Source: Bacteroidia bacterium
GTDB lineage: Bacteria > Bacteroidota > Bacteroidia > Bacteroidales > UBA7960
NCBI GenBank assembly: GCA_007695305.1
Contig: REEA01000090.1
Coordinates: forward strand, 1 to 58,390
Reading direction: 5' to 3'
Length of the DNA stretch: 58,390 nt
Shown in pieces: positions 26,573 to 34,776 of this stretch. The number at the start of each line of letters is the position of its first letter. Position 1 is the stretch's first letter. The notes beneath the pieces are model-generated. The model was given only the letters and a program-made list of their open reading frames with translations, made no database searches and was not told the origin of the DNA. The translations under genes were made by a program, and so were the position numbers.

Positions 26573-28102
26573 ATGAAAACACAGCATCGGAAAAAGCATT
26601 TAAGGGCCTTGATTTCTGTGTATAACAAAGATGCTGTCAGGGAGTTGGTGGAGGTATTGTATGGATTTGGTGTAGAAATGATTTCCACCGGTGGTACGTA
26701 TACATTCATCAGCAATTTGGGGATACCGGTTACAGCCGTTGAGGATCTCACCGGTTATCCTTCCATATTGGGCGGACGTGTTAAGACGCTTCATCCTGCT
26801 GTATTGGGAGCCATACTTTGCAGACCCGACTTACAGGATGACCTTACAGACATGGATAGGCATGGTCTGGAGCCGGTGGATATGGTTATAACAGACCTAT
26901 ATCCTTTTGAGGAAACGCTAACCTCGGGAGCCAGTCATGATGAAATCATTGAAAAAATTGACATTGGCGGTATAACCCTGATACGTGCTGCCGCTAAAAA
27001 CTTTGCCCATGTTTTTGTTGTGCCTGGCACCGGTTACTATGATGATGCCTGTCGCATACTTATGGGAAATGAAGGATGCACCATGCTGTCTGACCGGAAA
27101 AAGATGGCATCAGCTGCCATGGATGTTTCTTCCCATTACGACACCCTGGTTTTTCGCTACCTGGATGATGATTCACAAGTGGTTTTCAAGGAAAGCATCC
27201 GGACGGCCGAAGTTTTGCGTTATGGTGAAAACCCGCATCAAAAAGGTTTCTTTTTTGGGAATATGGGGGAAGTGTTTGATCAATTAAGCGGTAAACCATT
27301 GTCATACAATAATTTACTGGATATAGATGCTGCTTTTTCGCTGATTGTCGAGTGCACGGAACCCACCTTTGTTATTGTCAAGCATACCAATGCATGTGGG
27401 GTGGCGACACGATCATCAATACATGATGCCTGTCATGCAGCACTTGCCGGTGATCCCGTATCGTCCTTCGGGGGGATTTTGATGGCAAACCGGCCCATTG
27501 ATAGCGGGATCGCGGACTCACTGCACGATCTGTTTTTTGAAGTGCTGATAGCTCCGGGGTATCATCCTGAAGCATTTCAAAAGCTTGCGCAGAAAGAAAA
27601 GCGGATTATTCTGCAAAGCAAGCAATATGCCGGGCCGTCGGTTAGATACCGTTCGGTTTTGAATGGCGTGTTGTTGCAATCGGCAGATGATGCACTGACA
27701 AAACCGGAACAATGGCATGTGGCTACCAAACAAACAGCAAATACGGAGCAGCTGGATGATCTTTTGTTTGCCAATATCATTGTAAAACATTTAAAATCCA
27801 ATGCCATTGCATTGGTTAAGAACAAGATGCTGATCGGCACGGGCATTGGTCAAAGTTCGCGTGTGGATGCCGTAAAACAGGCAATAATGAAAGCCGGGGC
27901 ATTTCATCACGACACAAAGGATGCCGTTCTTGCATCCGACGCTTTTTTCCCTTTTCCCGACTGCGTGGAAATAGCTGCCGGGCATGGGATTTCTGCCATT
28001 GTGCAACCAGGCGGATCGGTCAGGGATAAGGACTCGGTGAATTTTTGTGATCAGGCCGGAGTGGCGATGTACTTTTCCGGCTACAGACATTTTAAGCATT
28101 AA
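26573..28102 (+). CDS. purH: bifunctional AICAR transformylase/IMP cyclohydrolase PurH
   Basis: A 509-residue enzyme that performs the last two steps of purine synthesis: formyl transfer to AICAR, then ring closure to IMP. The start at ATG 26573 is preferred to an in-frame TTG two codons earlier. The N-terminal cyclohydrolase half shows STGGT, GGRVKTLHPAVLGAIL and DLYPFEE; the transformylase half shows RYGENPHQ, SYNNLLDIDAA, the catalytic Lys270-His271 (KHTNACGVA) and DPVSSFGGIL. Length is normal. It sits 25 bases before mreB, the usual arrangement in this phylum, so the two are probably cotranscribed. Confidence 0.97.
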   Translation: MKTQHRKKHLRALISVYNKDAVRELVEVLYGFGVEMISTGGTYTFISNLGIPVTAVEDLTGYPSILGGRVKTLHPAVLGAILCRPDLQDDLTDMDRHGLEPVDMVITDLYPFEETLTSGASHDEIIEKIDIGGITLIRAAAKNFAHVFVVPGTGYYDDACRILMGNEGCTMLSDRKKMASAAMDVSSHYDTLVFRYLDDDSQVVFKESIRTAEVLRYGENPHQKGFFFGNMGEVFDQLSGKPLSYNNLLDIDAAFSLIVECTEPTFVIVKHTNACGVATRSSIHDACHAALAGDPVSSFGGILMANRPIDSGIADSLHDLFFEVLIAPGYHPEAFQKLAQKEKRIILQSKQYAGPSVRYRSVLNGVLLQSADDALTKPEQWHVATKQTANTEQLDDLLFANIIVKHLKSNAIALVKNKMLIGTGIGQSSRVDAVKQAIMKAGAFHHDTKDAVLASDAFFPFPDCVEIAAGHGISAIVQPGGSVRDKDSVNFCDQAGVAMYFSGYRHFKH

Positions 28103-28127
28103 AAAAATATTAACTTTCACTCATACC

Positions 28128-29150
28128 ATGGGATTATTTTCGTTTTTAACAAAAGAGATAGCCATTGATCTGGGAACGGCCAATTCTATTATCATACATA
28201 ATGACAAAATCGTTGTGGAAGAGCCTTCCATTGTAGCTTTGAACAGGTTAACCGGGGAGTTGCTCGCTGTTGGCAAGCAGGCAATGTTGATGCATGGTAA
28301 GACCCATGAAAACATCCGGACATTACGACCTTTACGGGACGGAGTTATTGCAGACTTTAAGGCGGCAGAGGCAATGATCCGCGCAATGATAAAAATGACC
28401 GAAACTAAAAAGCCATTGTTTCCGCCTTCTTTGCGTATGGTAGTTTGCATCCCTTCCGGAATTACGGAAGTGGAAGAGAGAGCTGTCAGAGACAGCTGCG
28501 AACAAGCTGGTGCCAAAGACGTCCGCTTGATACATGAGCCCATGGCCGCAGCTATTGGAATTGGGATCGATGTGATGGAGCCGGTTGGCAATATGGTGAT
28601 AGATATTGGTGGAGGTACCACAGAAATTGCCGTGATAGCGCTCGGTGGGATAGTTTGTAATAAATCGATCCGCATAGCCGGGGATGATTTCAATACAGAC
28701 ATTATCGAGTTTATGCGCAAGCAACACAATATACTGATTGGTGAGCGCACAGCTGAAAAAATTAAAATTGAGGTTGGTTCCGCCCTTCCTGAACTGGAAA
28801 AGCCCCCTGCTGATATTGCTGTACATGGCCGCGATATTATGACCGGTATACCTAAAGAAATCAAAATATCCTATTCAGAGGTGGCAAACTGTCTTGACAA
28901 ATCCATTACTAAAATTGAGGCGGCCGTGATGAATGCACTGGAATTAACCCCACCCGAACTGGCCGCCGATATTTACCGCACCGGTATATATATGGCCGGT
29001 GGAGGAGGTCTTTTGAGAGGTTTGGATAGGCGCATAGCCGCGAAAACCAAACTAAGGGTTCATGTAGCTGAAGATCCGCTGAGAGCAGTAGCCAGAGGAA
29101 CCGGTATCGCTCTGAAAAATTTTAACAAATTCCCGTTTTTGATCAAGTGA
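28128..29150 (+). CDS. mreB: rod shape-determining protein MreB
   Basis: A 340-residue bacterial actin that guides lateral cell-wall synthesis at the inner membrane. The start at 28128 gives MGLFSFLTKEIAIDLGTANS, the standard MreB opening with a short amphipathic N-terminus; upstream in-frame codons belong to the end of purH. Phosphate-binding motifs DLGTANS and VIDIGGGTTEIAVI and the adenosine motif MAGGGGLLRGLD are all present. It is followed by mreC after a 110-base gap without a visible terminator. Confidence 0.97.
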   Translation: MGLFSFLTKEIAIDLGTANSIIIHNDKIVVEEPSIVALNRLTGELLAVGKQAMLMHGKTHENIRTLRPLRDGVIADFKAAEAMIRAMIKMTETKKPLFPPSLRMVVCIPSGITEVEERAVRDSCEQAGAKDVRLIHEPMAAAIGIGIDVMEPVGNMVIDIGGGTTEIAVIALGGIVCNKSIRIAGDDFNTDIIEFMRKQHNILIGERTAEKIKIEVGSALPELEKPPADIAVHGRDIMTGIPKEIKISYSEVANCLDKSITKIEAAVMNALELTPPELAADIYRTGIYMAGGGGLLRGLDRRIAAKTKLRVHVAEDPLRAVARGTGIALKNFNKFPFLIK

Positions 29151-29260
29151 CCAGTTCGGGAGAGCTTTTTAGTTTTGTTAAATGATACTGTTCTGCGTTC
29201 TTTTACTGTTTTGAATGCGGGATTTTGTATGGATGTGAATTATTTTGTCGTAATTTCGAA

Positions 29261-30094
29261 ATGCGCAATCTTTTTAAGTTCATAATCAGATATTATTTTT
29301 TTTTCCTGTTTCTTTTGCTGGAAACGCTGGCAATTGTTCTGACACTATCCAACCAGTATTACCACCAAACATTTTTCCTGAATTCTGCCAATCGGGTAAG
29401 CAGTGGCATTTATCAAACCTATAACAAAATCGGTTCCTATTTTCACTTAAGAACCATACACGATCACTTGCTGGAAGAGAATGTAAGACTACTTTCCAAA
29501 AAGAAAGAGAACTTTATCATTACTGATGGAAATGTTTTTATTGCAGAAGACACCCTCTTTCAACGCCGTTTTAGCTATGTGCACGCACGCGTTATCAATA
29601 ATTCAGTTAATCGGCGAAACAATTACCTGACCTTGAATAAGGGCAGGATGCACGGCATTAAACCTGACATGGGTGTAATCCATACATCGGGTGTGGTTGG
29701 TATTGTAATACAGGCTTCTGAAAGGTTCAGTGTGGTTATGTCCCTCTTGCACAGTGATATGATGATCAGCACCAAAATTAGCCACAACAACCATATTGGA
29801 TCATTGGTATGGGAAGGCAAAGATTACAGGAAGGCGCATATGCTTTATATTCCTCCCCATGTAGAACTTCTAAAGGGAGATACCATCGTGACCAGTGGTT
29901 TTTCAACTGTGTTTCCGGAAAATATTATCATTGGAACAATCGATGACTGGGAAATAAGGCGGGGAGAGAATTTTTACACCGCAATCATTAACCTGGCTTT
30001 AGATTATAATAATCTGACCCACGTGTATGTCGTACAAAATCTTCTGAAAGGAGAGCAGGAAGGTTTGGAAGAGGCTATACTACCTGATATATAA
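29261..30094 (+). CDS. mreC: rod shape-determining protein MreC
   Basis: A 277-residue bitopic membrane protein of the elongasome. The start at 29261 (MRNLFKFIIRYYFFFLFLLLE...) places one transmembrane helix at ~8-28; the longer frame from 29225 begins with a TTG and is unlikely. A helical/coiled-coil stretch follows (~45-80), then the two-barrel periplasmic domain with NNYLTLNKGRMHGIKPDMGV and GDTIVTSG. It binds MreB, MreD and the transpeptidase PBP2 in known systems. Confidence 0.95.
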   Translation: MRNLFKFIIRYYFFFLFLLLETLAIVLTLSNQYYHQTFFLNSANRVSSGIYQTYNKIGSYFHLRTIHDHLLEENVRLLSKKKENFIITDGNVFIAEDTLFQRRFSYVHARVINNSVNRRNNYLTLNKGRMHGIKPDMGVIHTSGVVGIVIQASERFSVVMSLLHSDMMISTKISHNNHIGSLVWEGKDYRKAHMLYIPPHVELLKGDTIVTSGFSTVFPENIIIGTIDDWEIRRGENFYTAIINLALDYNNLTHVYVVQNLLKGEQEGLEEAILPDI

Positions 30095-30100
30095 AAAACT

Positions 30101-30108
30101 GGAAGGAG
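30101..30108 (+). promoter_or_regulatory. Shine-Dalgarno sequence deciding the mreD start
   Basis: GGAAGGAG ends eight bases before ATG 30117. This excludes the in-frame GTG at 30108, which overlaps it. Such a site is unusual here, since most genes of the window lack one. Confidence 0.7.
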
Positions 30109-30116
30109 TGTCTGCT

Positions 30117-30623
30117 ATGTATATTCGGTATATTCTATTGTTTATCATTCTTATTCTGGTTCAGATCCTGCTACTGAATAATATTTGGGTGTCAGGGTAC
30201 CTAAACCCGCAGCTTTATTTGCTGGCCATATTGATGCTTCCGTTATATACGCCGGGCTGGGTTTTGTTAGGTTCGGCCTTTTTATTAGGGCTGATCAATG
30301 ACATGTTTACCGACTCACTTGCCATACATGCTGCGGCAACTGTTTTTATGGCATTTTGCAGGCCTGCTGTTATTCGGCTTGTATTGGGAAAGATCTATGA
30401 CAATGAAACAGAAATACCCTCTTTTTCAGCTTTCGGTGGTTTTTCACTTGTAATTTATGTTGTTTTAATGGTTTTATCGCATCATACGGTACTGTTTTTC
30501 CTGGAAATATTCCGCCTCAACGAGCTTGGCCAAACACTCTGGCGTATCATTCTTAACTCAGCCCTCACTTCATTATTTGTAATTATCTTTTTTGCCCTGC
30601 TGGAAAGAAATTTAAGAAAATAG
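30117..30623 (+). CDS. mreD: rod shape-determining protein MreD
   Basis: A 168-residue polytopic membrane protein with five to six hydrophobic helices, starting with YIRYILLFIILILVQILLL and with the family-typical GLINDMFTDSLAIHAAA. The start at ATG 30117 is set by the GGAAGGAG site. It lies 22 bases after mreC. The genes that usually follow in this phylum, mrdA (PBP2) and rodA, are absent; a TlpA lipoprotein gene comes next after 89 bases. Confidence 0.92.
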   Translation: MYIRYILLFIILILVQILLLNNIWVSGYLNPQLYLLAILMLPLYTPGWVLLGSAFLLGLINDMFTDSLAIHAAATVFMAFCRPAVIRLVLGKIYDNETEIPSFSAFGGFSLVIYVVLMVLSHHTVLFFLEIFRLNELGQTLWRIILNSALTSLFVIIFFALLERNLRK

Positions 30624-30712
30624 TTATGTTTTTTTAGGTTAAAAATTCTTAAATGACCTGAAAAACAGGCCATTTGTGATTATTTTTGTGAGTTAAAATA
30701 TTTTTCCCATAA

Positions 30713-31906
30713 ATGATGATAAAGCGTTTATTCTTTTTGCTGTCTGTTGCCGGACTGATGTTTTCTTGTCAGTTTGGTGACGAGTCAATCGAAGCGGATT
30801 ATTTTATATTGAAAGGCAAAATGGATCATGCAGAGCATCTCCTGCTATCATTGGAAGAATTAACCACCACCGACCTGATACCTGTTGACAGTTTTGAAAC
30901 GAATGCCTACGGTGAATTTTCCTACAGAGGCAACCTGCAGGAAGCAGGTTATTTTATTTTGCGTCTGGACAGGGATAATTACATCACACTTGTGGTTGAA
31001 CCGGGTGAAAATATATACATAACGGGAGATGCCAATAGTTTCCATATAAACCATACAATACAAGGTTCTGCCGGATCCGTTCTCTTATCCGATTTACAAC
31101 GTAATCTGCACCGGAATTATAAAAAAGTTGACTCTCTGACGATGGTGTTCAGGGAAAGCCAGTATCAACCAAATTTTTATGAAGTCCGGAAGGATCTTCA
31201 GCAAACTTACAGGGATATTGTTGAAGACCAGCGGGAGTTTGTTAAAAACTTTATCCGTAACAATCCCCGCTCACTGGCGTCAATTATTGCCTTGTATCAG
31301 TATTTTGGCAATACCCTGCTGTTAAATGAGCAAGATCACTTCGAGTATTTTGTGTTGCTCAGTGAATCCTTATCGGAAGAATATCCTGCCAACAGGCATG
31401 TGCTGGATCTTTCCCGCAGGGTTACCCATCAGCAGCGTCAGGAGTTCCAGCGACAATTAAACCGTGACAACCTTGCCGCCGGAAGTCCCGCACCTGAAAT
31501 AATTTTGCCGGATCCTGACGGGGAGATGGTGGCTTTGTCTTCATTAAGAGGCAATTATGTACTCATTGACTTTTGGGCTACCTGGTGCGCTCCCTGCCGA
31601 AAAGGAAACCAGTTGTTGAAGGATGTTTACGAGCGTTTCCAGCCAATGGGCTTTGAAATATATGCCATATCCCTTGACCGTACGCGTGAGCAGTGGTTAA
31701 ATGGCATTGAAAGTGACGGTGTGACCTGGACCCAGGTAAGTGACCTGAGATTTTGGAACTCCCCCGTAGTCAACCTTTACAGTGTGGAAAGAATTCCTTA
31801 TAACATCTTGATTGATCCGGAAGGTCGTATCCTTGATAAAGGGATTACACATACTGAGCTGGAAAACATTTTGTCAGAGGTATTTCAAATCGACTCCGGC
31901 TCCTGA
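30713..31906 (+). CDS. TlpA-like thioredoxin lipoprotein with DUF4369-like N-terminus
   Basis: A 397-residue lipoprotein (LMFSC lipobox; start 30713 or the next codon). The N-terminal half (~25-130) is a DUF4369-type beta domain, then a helical linker (~135-255), then a thioredoxin fold with FWATWCAPC (Cys292, Cys295) and the cis-Pro motif RIPYNILID. Such proteins reduce or isomerise disulfides in the periplasm. It follows mreD, possibly in the same transcript; a short imperfect hairpin at 30652-30672 and a TATTTTTG box at 30681 hint at a separate promoter. It converges on the cupin gene 17 bases away. Confidence 0.92.
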   Translation: MMIKRLFFLLSVAGLMFSCQFGDESIEADYFILKGKMDHAEHLLLSLEELTTTDLIPVDSFETNAYGEFSYRGNLQEAGYFILRLDRDNYITLVVEPGENIYITGDANSFHINHTIQGSAGSVLLSDLQRNLHRNYKKVDSLTMVFRESQYQPNFYEVRKDLQQTYRDIVEDQREFVKNFIRNNPRSLASIIALYQYFGNTLLLNEQDHFEYFVLLSESLSEEYPANRHVLDLSRRVTHQQRQEFQRQLNRDNLAAGSPAPEIILPDPDGEMVALSSLRGNYVLIDFWATWCAPCRKGNQLLKDVYERFQPMGFEIYAISLDRTREQWLNGIESDGVTWTQVSDLRFWNSPVVNLYSVERIPYNILIDPEGRILDKGITHTELENILSEVFQIDSGS

Positions 31907-31923
31907 CCGCCAAAAAGCCCCGC

Positions 31924-32511
31924 TTACCAGAGTTTCTCTACATCATAGGCGTCTTCCTGAATTGAATCATAATGATCCTCAGGAAGATCCCAGCTAAGCT
32001 TGCTGGCTTTTTCATTCAATACGGCCAGACGCCTGTTTTGTGCGTCAAAAATCACGGTTCCCTTATAACTATAGGAGGGGGGATAATAAATATGCAAGCT
32101 GGCGGTTGGCTCCAGCGGGGAGGTGTTTTGCAGCTTATGAATCACATTATAGGGCTCGTAAATGATCTCTCCGGTTTTGTAAGTCTTTGTGGGATGGAGA
32201 AATACTTTCTTTTTCCGGGGTGCGTAACCATAAATGGTTTCTGCAACAATCCCCTTAAGTGGAATCACAAAACCCCAGAAATTGTTATGTTGGTGAATCG
32301 GTAGCAGAAATTGTGGCGGCCATAACATCAAAAACACCTGCAAAGGTTTATCAGAAATTTTAATGCGATTGTAGGCTTCCATGTCGCAGTTTTCCAGATA
32401 CTCAAGGTAGGATAGCTTGCTGAAGTTGATTACGGACAAAACTTCGCGTACAATATTCGGTTCTATTGTTTTATCTTCCAGATCATTCAAGGCTTGTAAT
32501 AATTCTTTCAT
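31924..32511 (-). CDS. cysteine dioxygenase-like cupin protein
   Basis: A 195-residue cupin. The three metal-ligand histidines of cysteine dioxygenases are in place: His73 and His75 in PIHQHNNFWGFVIPLKG and His140 in SLHIYYPP, which echoes the SLHLYSPP of the known family. I infer an iron-dependent thiol dioxygenase that oxidises cysteine or a similar small thiol in the cytoplasm. The sequence around the first motif (Q between the histidines, an Asn pair after) differs from characterised enzymes, so the substrate may differ. It is monocistronic, divergent from lpxH. Confidence 0.8.
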   Translation of the reverse strand: MKELLQALNDLEDKTIEPNIVREVLSVINFSKLSYLEYLENCDMEAYNRIKISDKPLQVFLMLWPPQFLLPIHQHNNFWGFVIPLKGIVAETIYGYAPRKKKVFLHPTKTYKTGEIIYEPYNVIHKLQNTSPLEPTASLHIYYPPSYSYKGTVIFDAQNRRLAVLNEKASKLSWDLPEDHYDSIQEDAYDVEKLW

Positions 32512-32720
32512 CAGCAGTTCGTTTTGGTTATATTGTGGTTACACCCGGTGACATGGACACTAAGGTCCATTTTGGATTGTAAATATACGACATTATCCCG
32601 AAATAAAATATGCAGTGATGTGTTTTTCATTCAGGAAGTACCTTTGACAATAATTTTTGTCTATCTGTTAAAATAAGTGTAGGTTTGTTATGGGAAATAA
32701 TCCCGTTCAAGTTATGATTG

Positions 32721-33470
32721 ATGCACAATAGGGATAAAATTTATTTCATTTCTGACAGCCATCTGGGTATTCCCGGTGATGCTTCCGGTCAGGAACGTGA
32801 AAGAATGATGGTACGATGGTTTGATACCATACGGCATGATGCCCGCGAGGTTTATTTGTTGGGTGATATTTTTGATTTCTGGTTTGAGTATCGCACTGTT
32901 GTACCTAAGGGTTTTGTGCGTCTGTTGGGAAAAATTGCGGAGTTGACCGATCAGGGTATCCATGTACATTTTTTTACAGGCAATCATGATCTATGGGTGT
33001 ATTCCTATTTTGAAGAGGAACTGGGCGTAACGGTCCACCATAAGCCTATTTTTGTCCGACTCTTTGATCATTCATTCCATATCGGGCATGGTGACGGTCT
33101 GGGACCAGGCGACAGTGGTTATAAAATCATGAAAAAAGTTTTTTCATCGCGAATTTGTCAGCGTATGTTTGCAGCCTTGCACCCGGGGCTGGGCATTAAG
33201 CTCGCCTGGTTTATGTCGGGACGCAGCCGCAGCACCAATCATAAAAAAGATAAATCATACCTTGGGCAAGAAAATGAATGGCTTATACAATATTGCCGTG
33301 AAGTGCTTCACGAAAAACAAGTTGACTATTTCGTGTTTGGCCACCGGCATATTCCCATGAAACTCGAAATAGCCCCGGGGGCCTTTTATGTAAATACCGG
33401 CGACTGGGTCAAACACTTTTCCTATGTGGTTTTCGATGGGAAAAGCCTGCAGCTGGAATTTTTTAAGTGA
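32721..33470 (+). CDS. lpxH: UDP-2,3-diacylglucosamine diphosphatase LpxH
   Basis: A 249-residue calcineurin-like phosphoesterase of lipid A synthesis: it cleaves UMP from UDP-2,3-diacylglucosamine to give lipid X at the inner face of the inner membrane. Start ATG 32721 is preferred to an in-frame TTG one codon earlier. Metal motifs in order: SDSHLG, GDIFDFW, GNHD, HIGHGDGLG, GHRH. The helical cap (KKVFSSRICQRMFAALHPG) and the length are normal. It ends 19 bases from the convergent histidine kinase gene. Confidence 0.93.
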   Translation: MHNRDKIYFISDSHLGIPGDASGQERERMMVRWFDTIRHDAREVYLLGDIFDFWFEYRTVVPKGFVRLLGKIAELTDQGIHVHFFTGNHDLWVYSYFEEELGVTVHHKPIFVRLFDHSFHIGHGDGLGPGDSGYKIMKKVFSSRICQRMFAALHPGLGIKLAWFMSGRSRSTNHKKDKSYLGQENEWLIQYCREVLHEKQVDYFVFGHRHIPMKLEIAPGAFYVNTGDWVKHFSYVVFDGKSLQLEFFK

Positions 33471-33489
33471 TCATATGCCTCGTGGTAAG

Positions 33490-34587
33490 TTATTTCAGAG
33501 TCGGTATGGTAATGCTGAACACCGTTCCCGAATCATTTTCGGAGTGGAATGACACAGTACCTTTCAGGTATTTTTCTGTTAAAACTTTTATACTGTAAGT
33601 ACCCCAGCCACGACCTCGTCCTTTGGTTGAAAAAGATTTCTGAAACAACTTGAGTTGGTCCTTTCTGGGTATGGTTTGTGGGTTTTGTACTGAAAAAATG
33701 GCACGGCCGGCTTTTTCATTGAAGTGTCCGTGAACTTGAACCACATCATTATTCTCAGATGCCTCTAAAGCATTTTTTACCATGTTTACAAGTACACTGC
33801 GCAAAAGAGAACGTTCTGTTACAATACTGCCCGATGTGGTATGCATATTGACCGAACGATTCTTAAACTTTCGCATATTACTCAAAGACCTCACTACTTC
33901 GTTCACGATTTCCTGAAGATCAACTTCTGAGTAATTTGGACGGAGCGTTTGTGTTTCCGCATTACTAATCAACCGATAAGCCTGAACCTCGTCACTGATG
34001 TTGGTTGATACTTCGCGTAACATCAACCGGATCTGTTCATCGGGAATATCAGTATAGGCTTCACTGAGTCCGCCAAGTATGGCAGCTGTGTTTAATATGT
34101 CGTGCAGGAATATACTCTCCAGCATCTGCCTCCTTTTTTTCTCGCTGATATCTTCAAGGGCGCAGAAAATAAAGGGTTCATTGTTGTATTCAAATGGTTT
34201 TGTAGTTACGCTGAGGGTAAGAGAGGCACCATTTTTCAAGGCAATATTGCACTCATCCTGTCCATTTTTACCGGATTCACTGGTGGTAATTGCTGCATTA
34301 AAACCACAAACTCTGCAATATTCGGTTGACCCACAACCCAGCTCACCCTTTGTAATATTTATACAGCCAAGACACTCACCGGGTCTTTCACCCAATGGAT
34401 GATCAGCAACGGCATTAGCAGCAGGAACCGGGTGCCGGTTCAGGTAAACGACTTGCCTGTGCCTGTTCAATATCATTAAAACGTTGGGTGTGTTTTTCAG
34501 CAACTTTGAAAAAACGGAACTCTGCAAAATGCCTTCCGCTTGTTCTTTCACAATAGCAGGTTGACTATTTTTGTCTTCGTCAAACAT
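33490..34587 (-). CDS. orphan sensor histidine kinase with cysteine-rich PAS domain
   Basis: A 365-residue cytoplasmic kinase without transmembrane helices. The PAS domain (~25-150) carries a cysteine cluster, CLGC then GCGSTEYCRVCG, similar to a known PAS variant thought to bind a metal or Fe-S centre. His162 in FLHDILNTA is the likely phosphorylation site. The N box is VNMVKNALEAS; the G1 box is degenerate (NPQTIPRKD), but the late GRGRGWGTYSIKVL box is clear. No response regulator is adjacent. A redox or oxygen input is inferred from the cysteines. Confidence 0.87.
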   Translation of the reverse strand: MFDEDKNSQPAIVKEQAEGILQSSVFSKLLKNTPNVLMILNRHRQVVYLNRHPVPAANAVADHPLGERPGECLGCINITKGELGCGSTEYCRVCGFNAAITTSESGKNGQDECNIALKNGASLTLSVTTKPFEYNNEPFIFCALEDISEKKRRQMLESIFLHDILNTAAILGGLSEAYTDIPDEQIRLMLREVSTNISDEVQAYRLISNAETQTLRPNYSEVDLQEIVNEVVRSLSNMRKFKNRSVNMHTTSGSIVTERSLLRSVLVNMVKNALEASENNDVVQVHGHFNEKAGRAIFSVQNPQTIPRKDQLKLFQKSFSTKGRGRGWGTYSIKVLTEKYLKGTVSFHSENDSGTVFSITIPTLK

Positions 34588-34776
34588 AATTTTTTCTTGA
34601 TATGGCGGAGCTAAGTTACGAAATGTTGATGAAATATACCGGTTTCGTTAATTCCGGTTGGCCGCGAACCAAAAATACAATTCTTTGCTCAATGATTTCT
34701 TGTAAGAAAGGATGCCAGGCTCAATGATTATTTTTCTATTTTTGTATGTGTTGATCCTTAATTAAAAAGCGATTAT

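Noticed and set aside
28121-28864. Open frame of 247 codons on the minus strand
   Set aside because: It is antisense to mreB, whose motifs are beyond doubt; the product is a serine- and isoleucine-rich shadow.
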